From assembly GCF_030384665.1 (NCBI RefSeq), contig NC_083673.1, positions 2,427,501-2,491,500 on the forward strand: DNA of 64,000 nucleotides, given 5' to 3'. The position numbers were made by a program, and so were the translations under genes. Below the pieces are notes generated by a model. The model did not search any database. It saw nothing but the letters and a program-made list of their open reading frames with translations, and had not been told where the DNA came from. The stretch comes from Lodderomyces elongisporus (Eukaryota; Ascomycota; Pichiomycetes; Serinales; Debaryomycetaceae). Below, piece by piece: positions 1 through 9,433 of the stretch (the stretch's first letter is position 1; every line of letters starts with the position of its first letter).

Positions 1-29
1 ACTTAAACTCCCATAACTACTACTTAAAA

Positions 30-914
30 ATGTCCAAGGTTTCCATTGCAGTTATTGGTCTTCACGGTTTCATTGGTGAACATGTTTTGGCCGCTATCAA
101 CTCTGGTAAATTTGACGAAAAGATCCAGTTTCCAGTTAAAGCTGTGACTCGTAAAGTTGATGCCAAGTCCACCGACAAGATCCAGTATGTTCATGCACCT
201 GAACTTTTGGATCCCAAACTTGCTACCGAGCTCAAGGGTGTTGATGTGCTTGTTGAGTTGACTACTCCAACACCCGAGATCTTTAAAAATATTGAAAAAT
301 TGATTGAGCGCGTGAATCCCAAGTTGTTTATTCCTTCGCAATTTGGTACTGATCTTTTGCAGCTTGGCACTTATGCAAGTGGATTTCTTGATTTCAAAAC
401 AGAACATTCAGTGAATGTTCGTAAGTTAGGAGTCAAAGTTGTTGACATTATTACTTCATTGTGGGCTACACCTGGGGCATACTTGTATGATTGGGTTGGT
501 GCCGTTGGTATCACCGAGGAAGGAATCAATGTGATTGGTGATATTAATCAAAAGTTCAACATCTGTAAGTTGGAGGATGTTGGGAATGTTGTATTGGCCG
601 TGGCTACTTTTCAACAGGTTGCCAATTTGCCGGATGTCCTTCATATTGCTAGTGATACCGTTACCGTGAAGAATATCATTGATAGGTACAGTGTGTCCAA
701 GAATAAGGACTTGAAGGTGATTAGTGAGATCAGCGCTGAGCAAGGTAGAAAAATACTCAATGACAAGTTAAAAGCTGGTTTTAAAGAAGATGATTTTTAC
801 TTTTATTTGCAAGCTATTGTTGCTCAAGGGTTGGACAAAGGTTTGTACTTTAGCAAATTGGACAATGAATTGCTCAATCCAAACGAATCATTATGGAAAT
901 GGGGTAAATTCTAG
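30..914 (+). CDS. NmrA-like / isoflavone reductase-like NAD(P)-binding protein
   Basis: A 294-residue protein with an N-terminal Rossmann nucleotide-binding motif, GLHGFIG at residues 10-16 (GxxGxxG spacing), followed by alternating strands and helices typical of atypical short-chain dehydrogenases of the NmrA / phenylcoumaran benzylic ether reductase type. The stretch around Lys123 (DFKTEHS) lies where this family carries its active-site lysine. No signal peptide or membrane segment is visible, so it is probably a cytosolic oxidoreductase or redox sensor that binds NAD(P)H. The substrate cannot be told from the sequence. The ATG at 30 has an A-rich context, and only 29 bases of upstream DNA lie in the window, so the promoter is not visible. 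The family assignment is firm; the biological role is unknown. Confidence 0.8.
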   Translation: MSKVSIAVIGLHGFIGEHVLAAINSGKFDEKIQFPVKAVTRKVDAKSTDKIQYVHAPELLDPKLATELKGVDVLVELTTPTPEIFKNIEKLIERVNPKLFIPSQFGTDLLQLGTYASGFLDFKTEHSVNVRKLGVKVVDIITSLWATPGAYLYDWVGAVGITEEGINVIGDINQKFNICKLEDVGNVVLAVATFQQVANLPDVLHIASDTVTVKNIIDRYSVSKNKDLKVISEISAEQGRKILNDKLKAGFKEDDFYFYLQAIVAQGLDKGLYFSKLDNELLNPNESLWKWGKF

Positions 915-2601
915 AAAATCAGAGAAAAAATTAAAGAAAAATTAAAGAAAAATTAAAGAATAAATAAAAAAAATTATAGAAAAAAGAGAGTGTGTGTGAA
1001 TGTGAAAGTTATTTACCAACATAGTGATTTAGCCGAAAAGTTTGCCTTGACTTTTGATAGATTGGGAGATATATATATAGAGCTTCTTAGAGTCTTTGAA
1101 TAAACAAACACATGGTGTCAGCTAGTAGGCAATCTAAATTGTAGTCTTAACTTTACTGTGGAAAGAGAAGGAGAAGAAGAAAAGAATTTTTTTTTTCTCT
1201 TTTTCTTTCTATTTCTTTTTCTGAGCTTAGTAGCACAGGATAAATTAGCTTACGTGGAGGGTCCTGTTGTCATATGCTAGGTTGCAAGGCTTCGTCAAAT
1301 GCTGAAGAAGGTGATACAATGTGGTACAAGGTGGTACATACATAAATGTATGCACTTACTACAGCCATTCCTATTACCCTCATCCTATTCTTTGTGTGTT
1401 GTTTATCTTTACTACTCTTTTTGTTGTTAATATATATATATATATTGGTTTCTTTTTGCTAGCTAAAACTGACGATTTTATCTACTGTTTTGTCAATGAT
1501 ATAGTACTTATGGTATAATGGGAGTTTTTCAATTATGTTTCCTAATGGGGATATATTATTGATGTTTAGAGAAGATACCTCTACCAGTATTTTCTTTTTC
1601 TTTTTTTTTTTTCTCAATTCTTTATGTCTTTGCAGTCTGCCGAAGAACAGAACCAAAAAAAAATAAAAAAAAATAAAAAAAAATAAAACGAAAGGGGTTA
1701 AAACGCGTCTTGTTCTGGAATTGGCAGAGACGAAATAAAAAATTAAAATAAAAAAAATGGAAGAGGAAGAGGAAGAGGAAGAGGAAGAAGAAGAGGAAGA
1801 AGAAGAGGAAGAAGAAGAGGAAGAGAATTGGACTTTGGCTGAAAACATTCTGCGCGTCTGAAATTTTTCTTTGTTTTTTTTTACGTTTTTTTGGGTGGGT
1901 GGGTGCTTGGTTGTTGTTTTGAAGGTGAAAGATTCATAATGTTAGGGGGAAACTCGCAGTAGTGTACCTCATGTAAAAACACAGCATTAGGGAGACTGTA
2001 TATATATATATATTTAATATTTATATTTATTATTATTAAAGTTATTATTATTGTTATTGTTATTTGAATTAGAATTAAATTTTTTTTTTTTTTTACAACA
2101 AATTCAAAAATTTATTTCTAAAACAACCAAACCGAAACTATATAGACCACAATCTTTTACACGAAGTAGAGTTGACCAGCACCAAAAATAAAGAAAGAAA
2201 TAGCCAGGTTTCCTTATAGAAAGAAAGAAGGATAGAACGGAAGAACGAAAGAAAGAAACTCTTTTCTTTTTTTAATCCTACTTACAAACCACATTTGAAA
2301 CAGTATCAACATTGATCAGATTCAATTCATTCATTCATTCATTCATTCATTTATTCATTCTTCTTTTATCTGTTTAGCCAATTTAATAACCTTTAGTAAC
2401 ACAAGCAGAGTCAACTATACAAACAACAGCCACGCTCAAATCCCAAACTTTACAACACTTAAAAAGTATTTTGCCTGAACTACTTTTTTTGTCTCGAATT
2501 TTTTTTTAAAATCTTTTCTTTTCTCTTTTCTCTTTTGATTCCTCCACTTTCCCGTTAATTTATTCAACACCACTTTCATTTAACTACCAATCTTAAATAC
2601 A
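915..2601. other. intergenic region, 3' of NmrA-like gene and long GIN4 upstream region
   Basis: No gene is supported here. The stretch is dominated by A/T runs, TA repeats (about 1430-1445 and 2000-2013), a purine-rich hexanucleotide repeat (1759-1825) and ATTC repeats (about 2325-2360). A perfect MluI cell-cycle box ACGCGT lies at 1703-1708, about 0.9 kb upstream of GIN4, and could take part in G1/S control, but a single 6-bp match is weak evidence. Small open frames here are low-complexity artefacts of the repeats. Confidence 0.6.
1759..1825. repeat. GAAGAG/GAA purine-rich simple repeat
   Basis: An uninterrupted run of GGAAGA- and GAA-type units, all purine on the plus strand. It creates a false Ser-rich frame on the minus strand. 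It lies 0.8 kb upstream of GIN4. Confidence 0.85.
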
Positions 2602-5600
2602 ATGTCACACTCAAGGCTGGTCTCGATAGGATCATCCGTTGCATCGATCTCCAACCACAACCACCCGCAAAAAATAGGACCCTGGAAGTTGGGCAAGACA
2701 TTGGGCAGAGGTGCAACTGGAAGAGTGCTTTTAGCGACACACCAATCAACGGGCCAGAAAGCTGCTGTCAAGGTTGTATCGAAATCAGAATTACAGGAAG
2801 AAGATGGAACTATAGGTTACAATAATAACAATAACAAAGACAACAATGCGAATGGCAAGGATAATGAAAAGGAAGAAGGGTTGCCATATGGCATAGAGAG
2901 AGAAATCATCATTATGAAATTACTAAATCATCCCAATGTATTGAGACTATACGATGTCTGGGAGACTTCTAAAGCTCTATACCTTGTGCTAGAGTATGTC
3001 GAAGGCGGAGAGTTATTTGATTTATTGGTAGAACGGGGTGCTTTACAAGAAGCAGAAGCAATCAAATATTTCCGTCAAATCATCTTGGGAACTGCATACT
3101 GTCACGCATTGGGAATATGTCACAGAGACTTAAAACCAGAAAACTTGTTACTCAATGCACAATTGAATGTCAAATTGGCTGACTTTGGAATGGCAGCCTT
3201 GGAAAGCAATGACAAATTACTTGAAACTTCATGCGGATCTCCACACTATGCAGCACCAGAAATTGTTAGCGGCTTGAAATACCACGGCGCTGCTTCTGAT
3301 GTTTGGTCTTGTGGTGTGATCTTGTTTGCCCTCCTCACAGGTCGTTTACCCTTTGACGATGAAAATATCCGAAATTTATTGCTCAAGGTTCAAGCAGGAA
3401 ACTTTGAAATGCCCCTGGACGAGATCAGCTACGATGCCCAGGACTTAATAGCCAAGATGTTGGAAGTGGACCCCACACGAAGAATTAGTACCGATAAAAT
3501 ACTCAAGCACCCATTATTGACCAAGTACCCCATACCCAACGAGGACTTGATCAGTGAAAAGTCATTGCCACATCCCGAAACTGCGTACAAGTCTCTTGGA
3601 TCAACAAAAAACATTGATAAACAAATATTATCGAATCTTTCCATATTATGGGCAGACCGAAGCGAACAGGAAATTATAGATGCGTTGCTCAGACATGGAC
3701 CTAACCCAGAAAAGACTTTTTACGCCTTGTTGATGAGGTACAAACACACTAGTGACGACACACTGTCAAAACCCAAAAGATCTACAAGTTTCAACAACAA
3801 GAATAGTGCAATGACTAGAAGCAGCTCAATCGGCAAATCCACCACTCCAATGAGAAAACGTGCAAGTCAAATAAGTGTTTCTCGTCCCACATCATTTCAG
3901 TATAAAAATGGTTCTCTTCCTCCTCCTCCTCCACCACCGCCCCTTTCATCAACTGGAGCTTATCAATACAATAACCATAATCATATGAATAATAGTGGAA
4001 GCAATAGAAACAACCGATTATCTGCAGCTTCTTCAGCACACACATCGCCAAGAAAGTCACCTAGAAAGAGGAGATCCTATGCAAGATCTCCTAGTAATTC
4101 ACCTTACAAATCTAAACCGCTCAGAATGCAAGATAATCCAGCAATTTCCGCAAACCCTAGGAACATATACAACGAGATTATCAGTGCTCAAAGTTCACAA
4201 TCAATCCCGCCTTCATTGCCCTCAAAAGATTCTTATAATTTAGGTTATCAACAGCAGCAACAACAACAGTCCTCTTCTTTACCTCGGGTTGAAGAGAATC
4301 CCATTGTTGATGAATCACCAAACCTTCTTCAACCCGCCAAATTGTCTCCTTCAAAACGGTCTTCTGTTATTTCCAAACCAACCAAAAGACAATCGAAACG
4401 AAAATCACTTCGTATGTCAATGACTAAAGGGTTGGTGAGAAATTCAGTCACCATGAAGCTATTGTCTACGTATGCAAAGTTGGCTGGTGAAGATGATTGG
4501 GAATACATGGATAAGCAGACAAAGAGAACCTCGGCAACTTTTGCAGCCTTGTGTGACAAGATTTTCAATCAAGAAGATTACAACGAAGACGAGGAAAATT
4601 TGGTTGATCCTGAAGAACTCGAGGCTAGGGAATATGAGAGATTAATGGAAATTGAGAGGAGGAAACACGAAGCTGAATTGAAAGCCCGTAAAGAACTTGA
4701 AAAGAAGAAAAAGAGGCAGAATAGAAGGTCTCTACTTAGTTCAAAGAAATTAAGTATCATTGTAAAGGATGATAATGATCCAAACAACAGTGAACAAGAC
4801 TTGATTCAAACAGAGCTGGGTATTAAACAACCAAAACGTCAGTCTAAACATATGGGAGCTTTGCGAGCCTTGTCGGAAGGCGATGGTGCTCAATCGGATG
4901 AACTTACTGTTGAAGATATGGAGAGACTCAAAAGGAGATCAGCTAGTCAACCAGTGCCGAAAAGAAAACAAACACCAATCTTGACAAGGCGGCCCGTATC
5001 AAGATTGGATCCTTTGTGGCAAGCCCATCACAATGAAGAGATTGAAAAGGCTCAAGACGCTTTAGAGCAGGAATGGAGGGAATCGAAAAAGAAGGAAGAG
5101 ATTCAAAAGCGCAAAAAGATCAATAGGGAATCAATGATCTCTGTGATGGATGACATTTTGGAAGAAGATAATGCTGCAGAAAATAAGCTCGAAAGGCGAA
5201 CAACACGGGATACTTATTACGAGAAGGATGTCGATTACGAACTACCAGAACCCAACGTTGAGCATTCTAACTTGACTGATGACTATATGACTGAAATCCG
5301 CAAGTCTAGACTTCTTAATAGTCAAATGAATTTGAAAAAGATTGCAAATGGAGAAGAAGGCACTGGCTCTGGCACTGGCTCTGGCATTGCGGGAGATGGA
5401 AAAACAGCTGCTGAGGCTGAGCCCAAGACCTTGATTGGAAATGTTAGAATCCCCACGGTAACTAGAAAGTCGAGAAACTTTACCAACTCCAACAAGCGCT
5501 TATCGGTATTATCACTTTACTCAACAAAAGCTTCATATCGTGACTTGAATTCTATCATTGATGCTCATAATCCAGAGGAAGATCTTGCAAAGATGCCTAC

Positions 5601-6768
5601 GATGCGCACTAGTTTTGCCGATAGATTAGACAAAGCAGGTCAAGTGGAAAAGTATGGTGAGGATGCTGATATTGATGTTGTCGATGCAGGTGCTGATGCA
5701 GACGACCATTCCGTAATGGACTTTGACGAGCATTTGGCAAATAAGAGATACTCTTACTATGATGCCAACAAGAGAGCCTCGCGTGCTTCGACGACCAAAA
5801 GATATGACAAATCTGCAAGACCAACTTCCAAAGTACCTGCATTACCTACGGAAGAACATGATGAGACTTTTGCTAGTAGAAGTGATGACGCGCGCAAATA
5901 CAACAATCACAAATCAATTTTGACAGATGACTCAAGTGTTACCGATGACGTCTTTGACAAGATTAAGTTGCCTGATGGAAAATCAACAAAGTCCTCAATT
6001 GATGCATTGGCCAATGGTACATCAAACACCGGCCACAAGAATCCAAAGCCTCAGCAAAAGAATGCAAGATCATCAATTCCGGAAACTGAGACACATCATC
6101 CACGACTTGCTGAACAAAACAAAGATGCAAATTCTAGACCGATGTCGAAAGTAAGGGATTCGAAGGCTCAAAATAATTTACCGCCAGCTCCTCCTCCTCA
6201 TACGGCGCAATCAAAGAAGCCATTGGATGATAAAACAAACAACTATGACGACTCAACACAAAAGAGTAAAAAAGGCTCCTTTTTCAGAAAGTTATCGTGG
6301 GGTACTAAAACACAAACAGCAAATAAACAAGCATCTTCGGGGAACAATGGACAATTACCTACGCCGACAGAGTCGGATGAAGAAAAACCCATGTCAGCTT
6401 TCCGTCGTTGGTTTTCGACATCCTCGTCGTCTGCGGCGTCAGCGGAAGCGGAAATACGCAAATTCAGCACCATTTTACCTAAAGATGAAATGACCTCGGC
6501 GTTGTTTGCCTTATTAAAATCATGGTCCAATTTTGGTCTTAAAGACTTGAAAAATGATCAGTACAGCTCTACCATTACTGGTGCAATCTCTAAATACAAC
6601 TCATTTGATTTAAAGAGCTGTAAGTTTAGAATCAGAATTGCATCGAAAAGTCTGAACCAAAAGTCGGAGATTATATGTGTTAGAGTTAAGGGTTCGAAAG
6701 TTACTACTGACACACTTTTTGGTGAGATTGAAAAAGTGTTATATAAGGAAGGTGTAATGGATGTTTAA
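2602..6768 (+). CDS. GIN4: Nim1/Gin4-family septin-associated protein kinase
   Basis: A 1388-residue Ser/Thr kinase. The N-terminal kinase domain (about 26-309) has a glycine loop near 35-40, the ATP-binding Lys57 in AAVKVVSK, the catalytic HRD at 174-176, DFG at 194-196 and an activation segment CGSPHYAAPE at 211-220. A short UBA-like stretch (about 335-380) follows, then a very long basic and Ser-rich disordered middle with coiled, charged segments (about 675-860). The last ~100 residues resemble the KA1 lipid-binding domain found at the C-terminus of Gin4/Kcc4/Hsl1. An acidic/Asn-rich insertion (about 65-92) interrupts the N-lobe. In yeasts these kinases act at the bud neck on septin assembly and the morphogenesis checkpoint. 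The subfamily choice (GIN4 over HSL1) rests on the AAVKVVSK motif and the length. A CTG codon at 3415-3417 (residue 272, after FEMP) fits Ser in this family. Confidence 0.85.
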   Translation: MSHSRLVSIGSSVASISNHNHPQKIGPWKLGKTLGRGATGRVLLATHQSTGQKAAVKVVSKSELQEEDGTIGYNNNNNKDNNANGKDNEKEEGLPYGIEREIIIMKLLNHPNVLRLYDVWETSKALYLVLEYVEGGELFDLLVERGALQEAEAIKYFRQIILGTAYCHALGICHRDLKPENLLLNAQLNVKLADFGMAALESNDKLLETSCGSPHYAAPEIVSGLKYHGAASDVWSCGVILFALLTGRLPFDDENIRNLLLKVQAGNFEMPLDEISYDAQDLIAKMLEVDPTRRISTDKILKHPLLTKYPIPNEDLISEKSLPHPETAYKSLGSTKNIDKQILSNLSILWADRSEQEIIDALLRHGPNPEKTFYALLMRYKHTSDDTLSKPKRSTSFNNKNSAMTRSSSIGKSTTPMRKRASQISVSRPTSFQYKNGSLPPPPPPPPLSSTGAYQYNNHNHMNNSGSNRNNRLSAASSAHTSPRKSPRKRRSYARSPSNSPYKSKPLRMQDNPAISANPRNIYNEIISAQSSQSIPPSLPSKDSYNLGYQQQQQQQSSSLPRVEENPIVDESPNLLQPAKLSPSKRSSVISKPTKRQSKRKSLRMSMTKGLVRNSVTMKLLSTYAKLAGEDDWEYMDKQTKRTSATFAALCDKIFNQEDYNEDEENLVDPEELEAREYERLMEIERRKHEAELKARKELEKKKKRQNRRSLLSSKKLSIIVKDDNDPNNSEQDLIQTELGIKQPKRQSKHMGALRALSEGDGAQSDELTVEDMERLKRRSASQPVPKRKQTPILTRRPVSRLDPLWQAHHNEEIEKAQDALEQEWRESKKKEEIQKRKKINRESMISVMDDILEEDNAAENKLERRTTRDTYYEKDVDYELPEPNVEHSNLTDDYMTEIRKSRLLNSQMNLKKIANGEEGTGSGTGSGIAGDGKTAAEAEPKTLIGNVRIPTVTRKSRNFTNSNKRLSVLSLYSTKASYRDLNSIIDAHNPEEDLAKMPTMRTSFADRLDKAGQVEKYGEDADIDVVDAGADADDHSVMDFDEHLANKRYSYYDANKRASRASTTKRYDKSARPTSKVPALPTEEHDETFASRSDDARKYNNHKSILTDDSSVTDDVFDKIKLPDGKSTKSSIDALANGTSNTGHKNPKPQQKNARSSIPETETHHPRLAEQNKDANSRPMSKVRDSKAQNNLPPAPPPHTAQSKKPLDDKTNNYDDSTQKSKKGSFFRKLSWGTKTQTANKQASSGNNGQLPTPTESDEEKPMSAFRRWFSTSSSSAASAEAEIRKFSTILPKDEMTSALFALLKSWSNFGLKDLKNDQYSSTITGAISKYNSFDLKSCKFRIRIASKSLNQKSEIICVRVKGSKVTTDTLFGEIEKVLYKEGVMDV

Positions 6769-7749
6769 GAAGATGAAAGAAAAAAAGAGCCAATAAAAGA
6801 AAGACAAAAATATTAAACAAACACGTGGAAGGAAGAACATGACACAGTTTGTATTTATTTGTTTTTTTTTTGTTAAAAAAATTGAAGTTAAAGAAGAATG
6901 ATATTTGTTGAGGATAATTTGATAGAGATTTAAGTATACCACCTGTAAAATTTAAGATTTTTTTTATTGAAAGAAAATGCATGAAGTGTTGTATTTTTTG
7001 ACTTCATCGACATAAAAATTTGTAGTGCAATTTGCATTTTCCCAGCAATACTTTTTCGTAGTCTCTTTTTCTTGACTTTCACAGCAAAGTGTTGAGAGTT
7101 GATAATTGTTTTCAAAACATTTGGTTCACAAACTTGATGAATGTTTGTTTGTTTCATTACTAGAGTCGAAAAAAATAAAACGGAACGGTTACTTTCCACT
7201 TGAGTTTGAATCGATAAATTTCTATAAATTAGATCTTGCTTATTTTCTAAAACTAAATTTTCTTTTTTTTTTCTTTTTTTATCTCAGACAAAATGAGCTT
7301 TCTTTATGATTGAATCCTCTTGTCCAATTGGATATATCAACTTTCTCCAAACTGAATCAAACGACAATAAGTTCTCAAAGGTGTAGACTTGTCGGCCACA
7401 AAAAATTCAGAACTGGTTGCAAATCAACGAGAATGTCAAAAGATCAACAGCTGAAAAGAGATACCGAAGCGACACAAAAAGGAAATGAATATTTCTTTAA
7501 ATTATCATTATTCTTTTTGTTCTCTCCAGCAATTTTTTTTCATTATCCATTTTTTTTTTGTTTCCTTTTTGGGTGGAAATGAAGGCATATACTGTGTCTT
7601 TGACTACTGGAGAAGCACATCATTATACTATTGTTTAGATAATGATGAAAATATTGACAAAGCTACAACTACAAGTATGAAAACAAATGATGGTATGTAT
7701 ACAGATTGAGTGATTTAATACTAGGGTTTATTGTTCTTAAAATCGTTAT
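6769..7749. other. convergent intergenic region
   Basis: About 1 kb between the 3' ends of GIN4 (plus) and EMG1 (minus). It is AT-rich with T runs. The short open frames have no coding character and start with non-ATG codons or sit in low-complexity DNA. Presumably it holds both 3' untranslated regions. Nothing else is recognised. Confidence 0.6.
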
Positions 7750-8604
7750 TTAGTAGATACCCCAAACGTCTTCACATCCGTGACAGAACTTGGAACAAGC
7801 AACAGATGCTGACAATGGATAATCCGATAAACCGATCTTCTCATCAACGTATTCGTCAGCAAAGTTATCCTTACCTCTAGCCATAGCACCAACAAAAACA
7901 CAAATACTTTCATCCTCGTCTAATGTCGTCACGTAATCTTGAACTTTTCTGAGTTTTGCATCGAATGACAAAGTGACCTTTCTACATTTGGTAGGTAGGT
8001 GGTCTGTTATTGGATTCTTGATCACCTTCAACAACACTTCCTTGGAATTCTCTGACCTGATGTTCAACTTGTGTAACAATTGAACCATTAAACCTGAAAA
8101 TCTCTTAAACGTTCTTGGAATCCTCACACTGGGATTAACCTCAATTAATACACCTCTCGCTGTTTGAATGTACACTTGTAATTTTCCAGCCTTATTGATT
8201 GGAGAGTCCAATAAGGTCAATAAACATTGATGTGTGATATCTGGACGGGCTTCGGCAATGTCTCTGCCCATCTTCCTCAATAATCCTTGGTGATCATCAC
8301 AATTTAATAATGCATACCTATCACCCCCTGGTCCTCCACTTGTATTCATTTTGTATGTTTCCAAACATGCTTGTGAAAGCACAACAATCAATCTCTGCGT
8401 TGTCTTGTCTCTAGACGTGAGTGGTGTAGGTTGTACGGGAATGAGTGAAGCTGGAGGCACCGAGGTGGATGATGATGATGATGGTGGTATTGTTTTGTTA
8501 GATTGTGGAGCTGAGTTTTTAGTAGCCTTCTCTTCAGATTGTGCAGTGGCTGTACTATTCAGCACCTCTTCTTTCTTGGAATTCTTAACGTTAGATTCAG
8601 TCAT
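7750..8604 (-). CDS. EMG1: 18S rRNA pseudouridine N1-methyltransferase Emg1/Nep1
   Basis: A 284-residue SPOUT-class methyltransferase. The first ~65 residues are a Ser/Pro/Lys-rich disordered leader, longer than in Saccharomyces cerevisiae (252 residues in total). The remainder is a near-textbook Nep1 domain: [14 protein letters not shown] at the start, an internal [17 protein letters not shown] loop, and the C-terminal [18 protein letters not shown] and [12 protein letters not shown] motifs that build the knotted S-adenosylmethionine site and dimer interface. The family methylates a hypermodified pseudouridine in 18S rRNA and is needed for small-subunit assembly in the nucleolus. The start ATG at 8604 is followed by the variable leader. 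It is divergent from LCD1 and shares an 829-bp promoter region with it. Confidence 0.96.
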   Translation of the reverse strand: MTESNVKNSKKEEVLNSTATAQSEEKATKNSAPQSNKTIPPSSSSSTSVPPASLIPVQPTPLTSRDKTTQRLIVVLSQACLETYKMNTSGGPGGDRYALLNCDDHQGLLRKMGRDIAEARPDITHQCLLTLLDSPINKAGKLQVYIQTARGVLIEVNPSVRIPRTFKRFSGLMVQLLHKLNIRSENSKEVLLKVIKNPITDHLPTKCRKVTLSFDAKLRKVQDYVTTLDEDESICVFVGAMARGKDNFADEYVDEKIGLSDYPLSASVACSKFCHGCEDVWGIY

Positions 8605-9433
8605 TATACAATATGTGGATAACTATGGACGTGGTATATAAAGAAATTAATTATTCCAAGTTTATGTGTTTATTGCATCTCTGAAATTTAAATTTTTTTT
8701 TTTTTGTTTTTTTCGACTCTCGTTTTCTTGTCAGAGCCCCGTTTATTTTTTCACTCAGCTATGTATCTTGCTTGAGACCCTTTTAAACAGGATTAAATTT
8801 AAGAAAAATAGATAAAATAGAATTAGGGACCAATTTGATAAAAAAAAGAAGAAGAAAAAACAAAAGACGAAAAGACGAAAATACTTAAAGAGGTTGAACT
8901 AGAACTTATTGCAGTATTAAATTGAAACTCGGATTCAAATTGGTATTTATCTGCCTATCTCTTTCTCTATATATATATGTTAAATCATAATTTGTTTCAA
9001 AAACTGTTGAGGAATGTTAAATTTTACAATATTTCCAATATATACCAGGGGAATAATACTTTCTTAGTTACCAATTACCATCAGTAGAGGTCTGACAATT
9101 ACCACCTTTATAATAATCCTTCTCTTTCCCACAAAAAAGAAAAAAAAATAGACAAGAAGCAAGAACATGAGTTGCATCCGTTCAGGCATTGTAATTTTGA
9201 CTCTTGATCGTTTGATTGTATTAGCTAATATCCAACATTTTCGAGCATATTGCTAATATGGCTGCTAAAGAAATCAGGATGAATTCCACGCGCGTCTTTT
9301 TATGTTCACATCTATCACCACATTACAGGTACTACTTCTACCATTCTTACTACTCACAACCACCCCTCACCCGCAAACTTGATATCAATTTACTCGAGTT
9401 GATGGTTAAGTAGAGATGCGATAGCCAGTTAAA
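8605..9433. other. divergent promoter region EMG1/LCD1
   Basis: It contains A/T-rich DNA including a run of about 12 T near 8693-8704 next to a TGAAATTTAAATTT stretch resembling the RRPE ribosome-biogenesis element on the EMG1 side. An MCB-like palindrome ACGCGCGT is at 9288-9295 on the LCD1 side. No gene is seen. Confidence 0.5.
9288..9295. promoter_or_regulatory. MCB-like element upstream of LCD1
   Basis: The palindrome ACGCGCGT contains two overlapping ACGCG cores (the MBF site in yeasts), 139 bp before the LCD1 ATG. DNA-damage and replication genes are commonly MBF targets. Binding itself is inference. Confidence 0.4.

Noticed and set aside
1459..1848. 129-codon Ser-rich frame on the minus strand
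   Set aside because: Produced by the GAAGAG purine repeat and A/T runs; no recognisable protein outside the low-complexity run.
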